Source: Candidatus Latescibacterota bacterium
GTDB lineage: Bacteria; JAAXHH01
NCBI GenBank assembly: GCA_022823465.1
Contig: JAJEHX010000040.1
Coordinates: 1-64,000, forward strand
Direction: 5' to 3'
DNA: 64,000 nt
Part shown: one piece after another, positions 26,368 to 35,207 of the stretch
How the letters are laid out: every line of letters starts with the position of its first letter
How positions within the stretch are numbered: position 1 is the first letter of the stretch
Made by a program: the position numbers and the translations under genes
The notes under the pieces: model-generated
Databases searched by the model: none
What the model was told of the DNA's origin: nothing
What the model saw: only the letters and a program-made list of their open reading frames with translations

Positions 26368-26829
26368 ATGGAAAAGAAGATCATCGGTTGGAAGGAGTGG
26401 GTGTCCCTGCCCGATTTCGGCGGCGCAAGGATCAAGGCAAAAATAGACACCGGCGCCAGGTCGTCCGCGCTACATGTCTTCGATCTCGAGGTATATGGGC
26501 AGGATGGAGACGAATACGCCGTATTCAATATCCGACCGGACAAGCGCGGCAACGGAAAGCCGCTGCGTTGTCGAGCGAGAGTGGAGGGTTACCGGAAGGT
26601 CAGGAGTTCCAACGGCCAGATCGAACGCAGGCCCGTCGTCGTCACGCGGCTGGCCCTGTTCCAGGATTCCTGGCCCATAGAGGTCACGTTGACGAACCGT
26701 GACGGCATGCGTTACCAGATGCTCCTGGGACGCAAGAGCATCAGAGACCGGTTCTACGTCGACGCCGACGGCGCCTGGCATGGCAGATCAAATCGAAGCG
26801 AGACCGCCGGAAAAGAGGTTGGATCATGA
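26368..26829 (+). CDS. Retropepsin-like 'ATP-dependent zinc protease' family (RimB-type)
   Basis: A 153-residue protein with the single-lobe aspartic-protease signature KIDTGARSSAL near residue 25 and a second conserved LLGRKSIRDRF near the end. The family (PF05618) is named as a zinc protease, but its fold and D-T-G motif point to a retropepsin-like aspartic peptidase. It is regularly encoded next to RimK-type ligases, where it is thought to process or recycle the amide products. Its stop overlaps the rimK start by 4 bases (ATGA). Confidence 0.87.
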   Translation: MEKKIIGWKEWVSLPDFGGARIKAKIDTGARSSALHVFDLEVYGQDGDEYAVFNIRPDKRGNGKPLRCRARVEGYRKVRSSNGQIERRPVVVTRLALFQDSWPIEVTLTNRDGMRYQMLLGRKSIRDRFYVDADGAWHGRSNRSETAGKEVGS

Positions 26830-28076
26830 AACTGGCTATTCTGTCCCGAGAACCAAAAAACTACAGTACGCTCAGGTTTGTTGAAGCGTGCAAGAACAGG
26901 GAACATGACGTGCGGGTGTTCAATACCCTGAAGTTCTCGATCGACCTGGAAAGCGATTATCCGGATCTGCTGTATCGGCGGAAACCTATCGGCAGCTACG
27001 ATGCCGTGCTGCCGAGGGTCGGCGCTTCCGTAACTTATTTCGGAACCGCGGTTGTTCGCCAGTTTCAGCAGATGGACGTTTTCTGTGCGAATTCGGCCGA
27101 CGGCATCTTGAATTCCCGGGACAAGTTGCGAAGCCTGCAACTGCTGTCGCGCCACAACATCGGCATGCCCTTGACGACATTCGTCCGCGAAAAGAAGGAC
27201 ATCCTGCCCGCTATTGAAAGAGTGGGCGGAGTCCCTGTCGTAATCAAGCTCCTGGAGGGGACCCAGGGGATCGGCGTACTGCTCGCCCATACCCTGGATG
27301 TCGCCACGTCGATTATCGAACTGCTGCAAAGCCAGAAGCAGAACGTGCTGATCCAGAAGTTCGTCTCGGAAAGCAAGGGGAAGGACATACGCGCGATCGT
27401 GGTCGGAGACGAGGTTGTAGCCGCCATGCGTAGAGTCGCCCAGGGACAGGAGTTCCGCAGCAACGTGCATCGGGGTGGAACGACCGAGCCGGTCGAACTG
27501 GAGGATGCGTACAAGGAGACGGCCATCAGGGCGACGAGGCTGATGAAACTTCACGTGGCCGGCGTGGACATGCTCGAAAGCAAGGACGGTCCCCAGGTCA
27601 TGGAAGTCAACTCGTCCCCGGGGATGGAAGGCATAGAGACCTGCACGAAGATCGACGTGGCCGGTGCGATCGTCGACTACATCGCGGCCAGGGTCGACTA
27701 CCCTGAAATCGACTTTCACCAGCGACTCACGGTGAGCAAAGGCCATGGCGTCGCGGAAATAAACATCCCGGAAGGATCCGAATACGTTGGCAAATCGCTG
27801 ATCAACTCGGGATTGAGCGACAAGGGTATCAACGTGCTGACGCTGCACAGGAACGGGAAAGTAATTCCAAACCCCAAATCGGTCCGCAGCCTGGAAGCTA
27901 ACGACAGGCTCCTGTGTTTCGGCCGGATCGAGTCGATGAAGGAACTCGTACCGGAAAAGACTCGACGAAGACGGCGGCCGAAACTGAAGAAAATAAAGAA
28001 GTCGGAGGTCGTCGTGCCTCCCGATGCATCCGATGGGGCCGACGTGGCGGGCGCGGTTGGAGACGAGGACACCTGA
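26826..28076 (+). CDS. RimK-family ATP-grasp ligase fused to a TrkA-C (RCK-C) domain
   Basis: A 416-residue protein. Residues 1-300 are a RimK-type ATP-grasp amide ligase. The pre-ATP-grasp region is followed by VPVVIKLLEGTQGIGVLLA, a substrate and ATP-binding SESKGKDIRAIVVGDEVVAA, and the Mg-binding QVMEVNSSPGMEGIE. Residues about 303-375 form a separate module (EINIPEGSEYVGKSLINSGL to NDRLLCFGRIESMKEL) that reads like a TrkA-C domain, the ligand-binding module of K+ channels and transporters. A basic tail RRRRRPKLKKIKK follows. The ligase joins an amino acid, usually glutamate, to a carboxylate; the acceptor is unknown. Confidence 0.85.
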   Translation: MKLAILSREPKNYSTLRFVEACKNREHDVRVFNTLKFSIDLESDYPDLLYRRKPIGSYDAVLPRVGASVTYFGTAVVRQFQQMDVFCANSADGILNSRDKLRSLQLLSRHNIGMPLTTFVREKKDILPAIERVGGVPVVIKLLEGTQGIGVLLAHTLDVATSIIELLQSQKQNVLIQKFVSESKGKDIRAIVVGDEVVAAMRRVAQGQEFRSNVHRGGTTEPVELEDAYKETAIRATRLMKLHVAGVDMLESKDGPQVMEVNSSPGMEGIETCTKIDVAGAIVDYIAARVDYPEIDFHQRLTVSKGHGVAEINIPEGSEYVGKSLINSGLSDKGINVLTLHRNGKVIPNPKSVRSLEANDRLLCFGRIESMKELVPEKTRRRRRPKLKKIKKSEVVVPPDASDGADVAGAVGDEDT

Positions 28077-28192
28077 TCGCGCGGGGGTCTGCGGTCGGAG
28101 CGGATATTGAGGACGAGGAGGGCTTCCGGTCGGGGTAGCCTGTCAGTTTGCCCCGGCGGGCTTCGGGCAAGGAAAGATCATCAGGCGCTAAA

Positions 28193-29221
28193 ATGAATGT
28201 ACGAACGCGTACGCGCGGCAGGATATTCAAGGTCGGATCCGAACGGATCTACCCCGGGGAGCGAAAGACAATCCAACTGGATGTCGCCGCCCTTTTCGAC
28301 TACACGCCATTGAGCATTCCGATCGAAGTAGTGAATGGGGACAGGGATGGTCCCGTCCTATTCATCAGCGCGGCGGTCCACGGCGACGAGATCAACGGCG
28401 TAGAGATTCTGAAAAGAATACTGCGAAGCCCGGTACTCAACAGGATCAAGGGGACGCTCATTGCCATCCCTGTCGTTAACGTATTCGGGTTCAACCACAA
28501 GTCGCGCTATCTTCCCGACCGCAGGGATCTGAACCGTTCGTTTCCCGGTGACAAAAACGGATCCCTGGCGTCGAGGCTCGCAGCGCTCTTCATGAACCAG
28601 ATTGTAAACAAATGCACCCACGGAATCGATCTTCACACAGGATCGATACACCGGACGAACCTGCCGCAGGTCAGGGCTTCGCTGGACGATCCGGAAACCG
28701 AAGAACTCGCAAGGGGTTTTGGTGTTCCGGTGATTCTGCACTCCCGGGAGCGGGACGGCTCATTGCGAGAGGCAGCCCGCAAGAAGAAGGTCTGCACCCT
28801 GTTGTTCGAAGGCGGCGAAGCGCTTCGGTTCGACGAGCATGTGATCCGGGTGGGACGCAGGGGATGCCTTTCGGTCATGCGGCACATCGGAATGATACCC
28901 CGGGCCAGGAGGAAGCCGAAGCGGGAAACCAGGGTTTTTATCGCCAAGCAAAGCTACTGGGTCCGGGCCAATCACAGCGGTTCCTTCAGGTCGCTGAAGA
29001 ACGTCGGAGATCATGTCGAAGACGGCGAGTCCCTGGCCGTCATTTCCGATCCTTTCGGCATGGAGCCTTACCGGGTTTCCGCCGAAGAAGGTGGCATTGT
29101 CATCGGCATGAGCACCATACCCCTGGTCAACAGGGGTGATGCCATGGTCCATATCGCAACGTTCAGCAACTCCAAGCGAGTAAGAAGGGAAATGGAGTTG
29201 GCCGATGAGGATTACTTTTGA
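28193..29221 (+). CDS. Succinylglutamate desuccinylase/aspartoacylase (AstE/AspA)-family zinc deacylase
   Basis: A 342-residue member of the M14-like AstE/AspA family. The zinc ligands are in AAVHGDEINGVE and DLHTGS, and the catalytic glutamate is in LLFEGGEALRF. A C-terminal beta-rich domain follows from about residue 245, including a lipoyl-like turn (LKNVGDHVEDGESLAVISD). The family hydrolyses N-acyl amino acids. It is the third gene of the retropepsin / RimK / deacylase triad, a neighbourhood described for predicted peptide-amide synthesis and recycling. It may remove or trim what RimK adds. The ATG at 28193 is used because upstream codons look non-coding. Confidence 0.85.
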   Translation: MNVRTRTRGRIFKVGSERIYPGERKTIQLDVAALFDYTPLSIPIEVVNGDRDGPVLFISAAVHGDEINGVEILKRILRSPVLNRIKGTLIAIPVVNVFGFNHKSRYLPDRRDLNRSFPGDKNGSLASRLAALFMNQIVNKCTHGIDLHTGSIHRTNLPQVRASLDDPETEELARGFGVPVILHSRERDGSLREAARKKKVCTLLFEGGEALRFDEHVIRVGRRGCLSVMRHIGMIPRARRKPKRETRVFIAKQSYWVRANHSGSFRSLKNVGDHVEDGESLAVISDPFGMEPYRVSAEEGGIVIGMSTIPLVNRGDAMVHIATFSNSKRVRREMELADEDYF

Positions 29222-29286
29222 TCCCGGCCAGATTATACAAGTACGCGAATATGCGGGTCAACGAGGACGCCGTACCGGTATCCGTG

Positions 29287-30291
29287 TTATACCGCTAACA
29301 CGAACACCATTAAAACCGCAAGAACCGCCGCAATCAGGCAGGTCACCACCACCAATACGCACATGCGGCGCAGGTCACCGGCCTGGCCGCCTTCCGGATC
29401 GCCTTCGTCGCCGATCCAGATCTCCGTAATCAGCTTTCCGTCCTGCCAGACAGGCCCGACCAATCGCCGCTGCACGGCGCCAGCCGCCGCCGCCTCGCTC
29501 CAGCCGGAATTGGGGCCCGGCACCAGCGCGTGTTGCCGCCAACCCACCGATAAGGCCTTGCGGCCCGAATATCCGGGCAGGAAAAACGCGACACACGCCA
29601 TCAGCAGATAGGTCAGCCGGGCGGGTATGAGATTGAACAGGTCGTCCAGCCGCGCGCCGCACCAGCCGAAGTACACATACCGGGGCGTCCGGTACCCCAC
29701 CATGGAGTCCATCGTGCTGATCACCTTGAAGAGCACGATGCCCGGCAATCCCAGCAACACGTACCAGAACAGCGGCGCGATGAACCCGTCCACCGCGTTC
29801 TCGCTCAGGCTTTCCATGCCCGCCCGGCGGCAGGCCGCGGCGTCCATGGTGGACGTATCCCGTCCCACCAGCATGGACACGGCCAGACGCGCGCCTTCCA
29901 GGTTTTCCGCACGCTCGATGGCCAGGCCGTGGCGGCAGAGATCCCTGAGCGCCACCATGCTGTAGATCACGAAGACCTGGTAAATCCAGTTCAGTGCGGG
30001 ATGCAGGCCGTGCAGCAAGAGGGCCAGCGCCACGCCGACGCCTGCCCAGCACACGGAGAGTATCAGGAACAGCATGCATCCGCCGGCGTACCCATCCAGT
30101 CCGGTGCGGCGGAGCAAGCGCTCTGCTCCGGTGAGCGTGTGACCCATCAGGCGCACCGGATGCCACCGGTAGACCGGATCGCCCAGTACGCCGTCCAGCA
30201 GAACCGCGCAAAGGAGCAGAACGGGATCGGGCGCGAGTACCGTCAGGTCCACCAGATCTGTCAGGCGCGTCAGGTCCATTTGAGGCGCCAT
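29287..30291 (-). CDS. cbiB: Adenosylcobinamide-phosphate synthase
   Basis: A 334-residue integral membrane protein of the CbiB/CobD family. The signatures are DGVLGDPVYRWHPVRLMG at the N-terminus, RCRR-like AGMESLSENAVDGFIAPLFW in the middle and VGYRTPRYVYFGWCGARLDD. The enzyme attaches aminopropanol (phosphate) to adenosylcobyric acid. Its start overlaps the end of cbiZ by 22 bases (or 10 bases if the second ATG at 30279 is used), so the pair is translationally coupled. The coupling makes sense because CbiZ yields cobyric acid, the CbiB substrate. Confidence 0.92.
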   Translation of the reverse strand: MAPQMDLTRLTDLVDLTVLAPDPVLLLCAVLLDGVLGDPVYRWHPVRLMGHTLTGAERLLRRTGLDGYAGGCMLFLILSVCWAGVGVALALLLHGLHPALNWIYQVFVIYSMVALRDLCRHGLAIERAENLEGARLAVSMLVGRDTSTMDAAACRRAGMESLSENAVDGFIAPLFWYVLLGLPGIVLFKVISTMDSMVGYRTPRYVYFGWCGARLDDLFNLIPARLTYLLMACVAFFLPGYSGRKALSVGWRQHALVPGPNSGWSEAAAAGAVQRRLVGPVWQDGKLITEIWIGDEGDPEGGQAGDLRRMCVLVVVTCLIAAVLAVLMVFVLAV

Positions 30292-31394
30292 CCCAAGGCT
30301 ATCGCGTCGTAGATCGTATCCAACAACGTGTCTTCATGGACGCCAAGCTGTTCGTAGCAGGCCGGCCAGGCCTCCGGTTTCGCCGCCAGCGCAGACGCCA
30401 GTACCGCCGCCTGCTGTCTCAGTAACGGGGCGGCCAACTCCGGGGAGAACGTCCCGTGCCTCAGACGGTCCCAGACCGCCGCATAGGCGTACGCGGCGGC
30501 CGAAACGCCCGGGTCGTTGATGACCGATCGGATATTCTTGTCAAAAAAGGTATATTCGTCCGCTGCTAACCGGGTTTTTATGGCCGCCAGGAACGGATCC
30601 GCCTTAAGGCCGTATCGTTTTAACGCGTGATACACGCTTCGGGTGCTCGAAGCTTCCAGCCCGTTCTGCCATCGAAGCGCCTCCAGCGTCGCCCTGCGGA
30701 CGGCACGGCCGATCAACTCGCCCAGTTTCGCGTGGTGGCCCGCCCTGGTCTTGGGCCGTTTCGCTTCGTCCAGGGGCGCGGCGATGCAGTACTGGTCCGT
30801 GCCCGTCCCGGTCGCCAGATCCCGGGAGTACAGGCTTGAAACCGCCAGGTCCTGCAGGGCGGCCGACTTGCCCTCGGTCATGGTGACGGCCGCACGCGCC
30901 ATGGCGCCGGGTGTAAGCGGCCAGTTGATGAGCAGCATCGTGTTAATCGTACCGTCGTGCGGGTGTCTTTCCATCTCCCCGGACTCTGTTTCATGCCAGT
31001 TCGCGGGATCGCCCGCGCAACCCGCGTTGCCCTCGACCCCGGCGGTGACGACGGCGCATACGCGGAGCTCCGCGAAGATCTCCACGACACGGGCGGCGTA
31101 ATTCATGTTGGCGGCCGTACCCATCATCGCCACCGCTTCCGGATCCAGTCCAAGCTCCTTACACACATGGTGATGATATCCCGTCTCGCCGAGTGCTGTC
31201 ATCCATTCGAAACGTTCCCGGTGGCCCTGTCCCTCGCAGCTCTGGTGGTTTACCAGAAAACGGACGCGGTCAGTCATGCCGCCACTGCAGGTAGACGTGC
31301 TCAGCACCTGGTGGGGCGTCCGTAATGCTGCGACGAGAAACCGCCCGCTTCTTTTAAGCGTGTAACACTCGTGTCGATCGAGTAATTCCTTCAT
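30270..31394 (-). CDS. cbiZ: Adenosylcobinamide amidohydrolase
   Basis: A 374-residue CbiZ-family protein recognised by AVVTAGVEGNAGCAGDPANW and GTINTMLLINWPL, with the usual short N-terminal domain (RFLVAALRTPHQVLSTSTCS). It hydrolyses the aminopropanol side chain of adenosylcobinamide (or pseudocobalamin) to adenosylcobyric acid, the entry step of archaeal-type corrinoid salvage and remodelling. About 100 extra residues at the C-terminus are not part of the signature region. It diverges from the cobalamin-riboswitch operon and is first in an operon with cbiB. Confidence 0.88.
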   Translation of the reverse strand: MKELLDRHECYTLKRSGRFLVAALRTPHQVLSTSTCSGGMTDRVRFLVNHQSCEGQGHRERFEWMTALGETGYHHHVCKELGLDPEAVAMMGTAANMNYAARVVEIFAELRVCAVVTAGVEGNAGCAGDPANWHETESGEMERHPHDGTINTMLLINWPLTPGAMARAAVTMTEGKSAALQDLAVSSLYSRDLATGTGTDQYCIAAPLDEAKRPKTRAGHHAKLGELIGRAVRRATLEALRWQNGLEASSTRSVYHALKRYGLKADPFLAAIKTRLAADEYTFFDKNIRSVINDPGVSAAAYAYAAVWDRLRHGTFSPELAAPLLRQQAAVLASALAAKPEAWPACYEQLGVHEDTLLDTIYDAIALGWRLKWT

Positions 31395-31588
31395 GTGCGC
31401 CCCAGGACCCGTGTAAATGTATACCTGTCTTCTGCCGAAATACGCCGTGCCAAGTTAGATAATAAGCGGTAGTTAACTGCAAAACAACATCCGTCATTCG
31501 CTCGAACCGTATCCGTTCTGGCCCATCAAACCGAATTTACATTGCGTAAAAGTACATACCTCGTAAATTGAAGGGACAATCGAATACA

Positions 31589-31768
31589 GCCGCAGGTGGC
31601 GGAGAATTAAGACGCTGAAAAGGGAAGATGGTGCGAATCCATCACGGTCCCGCCACTGTGTTCGGGGACGAAACTCAAACTCGTCACTGCCGGCAAGGCT
31701 CAGGCCAATGACCGGCGGGAAGACTTGAGGAGTAGGACGATCCGTCAGTCAGGAGACCTGCCTGCAGG
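31589..31768 (+). promoter_or_regulatory. Cobalamin (AdoCbl-type) riboswitch
   Basis: The conserved core GGGAAGATGGTGCGAATCC (31622-31640) and the following CACGGTCCCGCCACTGT are textbook B12-riboswitch sequence. The closing B12 box region GTCAGGAGACCTGCC is at about 31748-31762. It precedes btuD, btuC and the adenosyltransferase gene, so corrinoid should shut this uptake operon down. Confidence 0.93.
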
Positions 31769-31831
31769 CTGTGCGAACGCTTCTCCGTGAGCAGAGAGGC
31801 CGAGCCGGATGCGCATGCCTGCCATCCCGTC

Positions 31832-31867
31832 CCAGCCCTTTCCCTTACGGAGCGGCTGGTTTTTTTT
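31832..31867 (+). terminator. Intrinsic terminator, probable riboswitch expression platform
   Basis: CCAGCC (31832-31837) pairs with GGCTGG (31854-31859), directly followed by eight T residues (31860-31867). It lies 65 bases after the riboswitch core and before the btuD start, where a transcription-attenuation platform would be expected. Confidence 0.7.
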
Positions 31868-31889
31868 GACCAATTGGGGATGCGGCAGC

Positions 31890-32675
31890 GTGGAAACCGC
31901 CATCAAAGTAGAAAACCTGTCCTGTGGATACGACAGGCGGCCGGTACTGGAAGACCTCACCTTTGCGCTCCACCAGGGCGAGATGCTGGGTGTGATCGGC
32001 CCGAACGGTTCCGGGAAGAGCACGCTGATCCGGGCGCTCACGCGCATACTGCCGCTGAGCCGTGGACACATCGAACTTTACGGCAGGCCGCTTCAACTCT
32101 ACACGGTGAAGGAGATCGCGCGCCAGGTCGCCGTCATCCCGCAGTTGACGCCCGTCACCTTTGCCTTCTCTTCGCTGGACGTGGTCATGATGGGCAGGAC
32201 GCCGCACCTCCGACGGTTCCAGAGAGAAGGTCCGGGGGACCGGGATATCGCCCTCGACGCCATGCGGCGGACCGACTGCCTCGCCTTCAGGGACCGCCCC
32301 ATCCACGAGCTGTCCGGCGGCGAAAGGCAGCGAGTCATCATCGCACGGGCGCTGGCGCAGCAGCCTTCGATCCTGTTGCTGGACGAGCCGACCTCCTTTC
32401 TGGACCTGAATCACCAGGTCGAGATATTCGATCTGCTTCGCCACGTGTGCGCCAGCGACGGTCTCGCCGTGCTGTGCGTATCCCACGATCTCAATCTCTC
32501 CTCGGAATACTGCCACAGGCTGATGATGCTGAAGGACGGGCGCACCTACGCCGACGGCCCGCCCGAGGACATTCTCACCCACGGGCACATCAAGGCGGTC
32601 TTCGAGACCGATGTTACCGTCATAGAGAGCCCCTATTCGGGTTCCCCCCAGATCATCCTGAAACCGGGAGACTAA
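31890..32675 (+). CDS. btuD: Corrinoid/iron-type ABC transporter ATP-binding protein
   Basis: A 261-residue ATPase of the FepC/BtuD family. Walker A is GPNGSGKST, the signature motif is LSGGERQRV, Walker B is ILLLDEPT and the H-loop is VSHDLNL. The GTG at 31890 is chosen because GGGGA lies nine bases upstream and because the in-frame ATG at 31809 lies before an intrinsic terminator and would translate through it. The riboswitch upstream assigns the cargo as a corrinoid rather than a siderophore. It is followed at 12 bases by the permease gene. Confidence 0.9.
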   Translation: METAIKVENLSCGYDRRPVLEDLTFALHQGEMLGVIGPNGSGKSTLIRALTRILPLSRGHIELYGRPLQLYTVKEIARQVAVIPQLTPVTFAFSSLDVVMMGRTPHLRRFQREGPGDRDIALDAMRRTDCLAFRDRPIHELSGGERQRVIIARALAQQPSILLLDEPTSFLDLNHQVEIFDLLRHVCASDGLAVLCVSHDLNLSSEYCHRLMMLKDGRTYADGPPEDILTHGHIKAVFETDVTVIESPYSGSPQIILKPGD

Positions 32676-32687
32676 CCGGAAGTGACG

Positions 32688-33704
32688 ATGAAGCGACCCT
32701 TCATACTGGTATTGACGGCCGTGGTCCTCTTCGCCGCCTGTGTCTTCTCCATGGGAGTAGGCGCGGTGTACATCCCGGCCGGCACCGTGCTGCAGGTGCT
32801 GGTGGATCACATCTGGTCTACCGGAGCACTGGAGCCGGCGAGGAGCGCAACCGACACGATCGTATGGGAGATCCGCCTGCCGAGAACCCTCCTTGCCGTG
32901 CTCGTCGGGGCCGCCCTGGCCAGTTCCGGCGGCGTGATGCAGGGCTTCTTTCAGAATCCCATGGCCGACCCCTATATCATGGGCATATCGGCTGGCGCCG
33001 CGCTGGGCGCCACGGTTGCCGTTACCCTGGACCTGGAATTCTGGATGCTCGGGCTGAATGCCGTATCCATCGCGGCGTTCCTCTGCGCCCTGGCCGTGAC
33101 CATGGTGGTGTACGCCTTTTCCCGCCGCGGCGGACGCGTGGCTTCGACCACCCTGCTCCTTACGGGCATCGCCATCGGCGCCATGGCGACGTCCTTCACG
33201 TCCTACATGCTCGTGATGGGCGGCGAGAACCAGCGCCAGCTGCTCTTCTGGCTCATGGGCAGCCTGTCCGCCCGGAGATGGGACCACGTATGGATGCTGT
33301 TGCCCTACGCGGCGGTGGGGCTGACCGTCGTCCTCATATACGCGCGCGAATTGAACGTGCTGCTGCTGGGGGATGAGCAGGCTGCCCAGTTGGGCGTGCA
33401 CGTCGAACGGGTCAAACTGGTCCTGCTGACGGCGGCGGCCTGCCTGGCCGCGGCCGCGGTATCGGTAAGCGGCATCATCGGTTTCGTCGGCCTGCTGGCG
33501 CCGCACATGGTCCGGCTGATCGTGGGACCCGACTACCGCATCCTGACGCCCATGGCCGCACTGGGAGGCGCCCTGCTGCTTGTACTGGCCGACCTGGCCG
33601 CCCGGACGGTCATGGCGCCGGCTGAAATGCCCATTGGCATACTGACCACGGTGCTCGGTGCCCCGTTCTTTCTGTACCTGCTGCACCGGCAACGCCGGGT
33701 CTGA
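32688..33704 (+). CDS. btuC: Corrinoid ABC transporter permease (FecCD/BtuC family)
   Basis: A 338-residue membrane protein with about ten helices and the FecCD signatures [20 protein letters not shown] and [43 protein letters not shown] marks the conserved first membrane-domain loop. It forms the translocation channel with two copies of the ATPase. The ATG at 32688 is spaced well from GGAAG; a GTG at 32682 is too close to it. No periplasmic binding-protein gene (btuF) is present in the operon, so that subunit must be encoded elsewhere. Confidence 0.9.
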   Translation: MKRPFILVLTAVVLFAACVFSMGVGAVYIPAGTVLQVLVDHIWSTGALEPARSATDTIVWEIRLPRTLLAVLVGAALASSGGVMQGFFQNPMADPYIMGISAGAALGATVAVTLDLEFWMLGLNAVSIAAFLCALAVTMVVYAFSRRGGRVASTTLLLTGIAIGAMATSFTSYMLVMGGENQRQLLFWLMGSLSARRWDHVWMLLPYAAVGLTVVLIYARELNVLLLGDEQAAQLGVHVERVKLVLLTAAACLAAAAVSVSGIIGFVGLLAPHMVRLIVGPDYRILTPMAALGGALLLVLADLAARTVMAPAEMPIGILTTVLGAPFFLYLLHRQRRV

Positions 33705-33718
33705 ATTGGGAGGATCAC

Positions 33719-34282
33719 ATGCCGAGGTTGACAAAGATATACACCCGCAAAGGCGACAATGGAACCACCACGCTCGGCAGCCGCCAGCGCGTACCCAAGG
33801 AATCCCCGAGGGTAGCGAGCTACGGCACCGTGGACGAACTCAATTCCGTCATCGGCATCGCGCTGGCCCACGAACTGGCCCCGCGCCTGGCTGAGACGCT
33901 GCCGGTCATCCAGAACGAGCTGTTTCACCTGGGTTCGGATCTGTGCTTCACGGAGGAGGACAAGGCGAAATACCAGATCCCGCTGATCGAAGCGCGGCAC
34001 GTCGAGAAACTCGAAGCGATCATCGATGAACTGAATCCCATCGTCGGCCGCCTCGATAACTTCATCCTTCCCGGCGGATGTCCGGGAGCGGCTTACCTGC
34101 ACCTGGCGCGGACCGTCTGCCGGCGGGCGGAACGGGACGTGGCGGCCCTGTCCCGCGAAGAGGCTATCGGTGAGTACGTGCTGGCCTACCTGAACCGACT
34201 TTCCGACCTGCTCTTCGTCATGTCCCGTTACGAGAATAGGGAACGGGGTGTCGACGAGCCGCTGTGGGATTCCAGGTTGTAG
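33719..34282 (+). CDS. Cob(I)alamin adenosyltransferase, PduO type
   Basis: A 187-residue PduO/MMAB-type adenosyltransferase. [16 protein letters not shown] at the N-terminus is the ATP-binding loop, [12 protein letters not shown] lies on helix 1, and [20 protein letters not shown], then RRAER and [18 protein letters not shown] complete the signature. It transfers the adenosyl group of ATP to cob(I)alamin to make the coenzyme form. GGGAGG precedes the ATG. As the last gene of the riboswitch operon it adenosylates imported corrinoids. Confidence 0.93.
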   Translation: MPRLTKIYTRKGDNGTTTLGSRQRVPKESPRVASYGTVDELNSVIGIALAHELAPRLAETLPVIQNELFHLGSDLCFTEEDKAKYQIPLIEARHVEKLEAIIDELNPIVGRLDNFILPGGCPGAAYLHLARTVCRRAERDVAALSREEAIGEYVLAYLNRLSDLLFVMSRYENRERGVDEPLWDSRL

Positions 34283-34294
34283 GTTGAAGGAGCG

Positions 34295-34537
34295 TCAAAC
34301 CGGATTGCAGACTCTTTCAAGTTTCTCATCAATTGAGTCCAGACGCTTTTCGATCTGATCCAGGCGCTTTTCGAACTGGTCCATTCGCCGGTCCATCTGA
34401 TCCAGCCGTCGGTCAATCTGATCCAGGCTCCGGTTCGTTTTCCCAAACTCAACCTCGATGAAGGTGAAAAGCTCATGATTCTGGTCGTTTATGTATGTCA
34501 CCTTCTCATCTAAAGACAGCGCATTCCAATCTTTCAT
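34295..34537 (-). CDS. Small coiled-coil protein with heptad repeats (80 aa)
   Basis: An 80-residue protein starting MKDWNALSLDEKVTYINDQN at an ATG with GGGGAG eight bases upstream. From residue 37 it is a run of nearly identical seven-residue units (LDQIDRR, LDQMDRR, MDQFEKR, LDQIEKR, LDSIDEK), a clear parallel coiled coil. The first part is acidic with little structure. No family name is known to me; similar short heptad proteins are common near transferred genes. It marks the start of the AT-richer patch. Confidence 0.6.
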   Translation of the reverse strand: MKDWNALSLDEKVTYINDQNHELFTFIEVEFGKTNRSLDQIDRRLDQMDRRMDQFEKRLDQIEKRLDSIDEKLERVCNPV

Positions 34538-34763
34538 GACTCCCCTTCCTTTCCTGGTCGAAAACGTTGACACGGCTGCGTCTCTCTGCGGATATCTTCT
34601 GCCAGTACAGTCGATGAAAGATCTCGCATCTCGAAAAAAAACTACTACGCCATTGAATCCCATGCTACCTAAGTAAGACGTCACATCGGCATCTTTAGGT
34701 AACAGAAATCACACGGGTTCAAAACGATTCTGACAATACCCTGGTTTAATGAGGACTGCTGGT

Positions 34764-35190
34764 ATGGTCGATATAATGACTCCCGAGCAACGCAGTGCTC
34801 TCATGAGTCGAATCAGGTCGGTCGACACCAAACCGGAGTTATTCGTGCGTCGGGCACTGCATGCCATGGGCTATCGATTTCGTACTCACGTCCGCGGCTT
34901 GCCTGGCCGACCTGACCTAGTGTTTACAAAGCGCCGTGCTGTGATTTTCGTGCATGGATGCTTCTGGCACCGACACGGTTGTAAAAAAAACCTACGTGCC
35001 AAAGGTCCGAGAAGATTTTTGGGGTAGGAAATTCGCGGCTAACACAGGCAGGGACGAGCGAAACCAGGCGCAGCTTGTTCAATCAGGTTGGAGAATTTTG
35101 GTGGTCTGGGAGTGCGAGGTGGAGAGTGACAACACACTGATTGATCGAATGGTCGCGTTTTTGGGAACGCCCGTTTTCAATCAAAAATAG
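34764..35190 (+). pseudogene. vsr: Frameshifted very-short-patch-repair endonuclease (Vsr)
   Basis: The first frame (from ATG 34764, with AGGA upstream) reads TPEQRSALMSRIRSVDTKPE and GRPDLVFTKRRAVIFVHGCF followed by WHRHGC, the Vsr N-terminal domain with its catalytic Asp and zinc-binding residues. At a run of eight A residues (34983-34990) the frame is lost and stops at 35027. The +1 frame carries the rest (KVREDFWGRKFAANTGRDER, GWRILVVWECE) to 35190. Removing one A would restore a full Vsr. The usual partner, a cytosine-5 methyltransferase, survives only as a fragment at 36.4 kb. Confidence 0.85.
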
Positions 35191-35207
35191 ACTCTCCTTG
35201 TACCACA

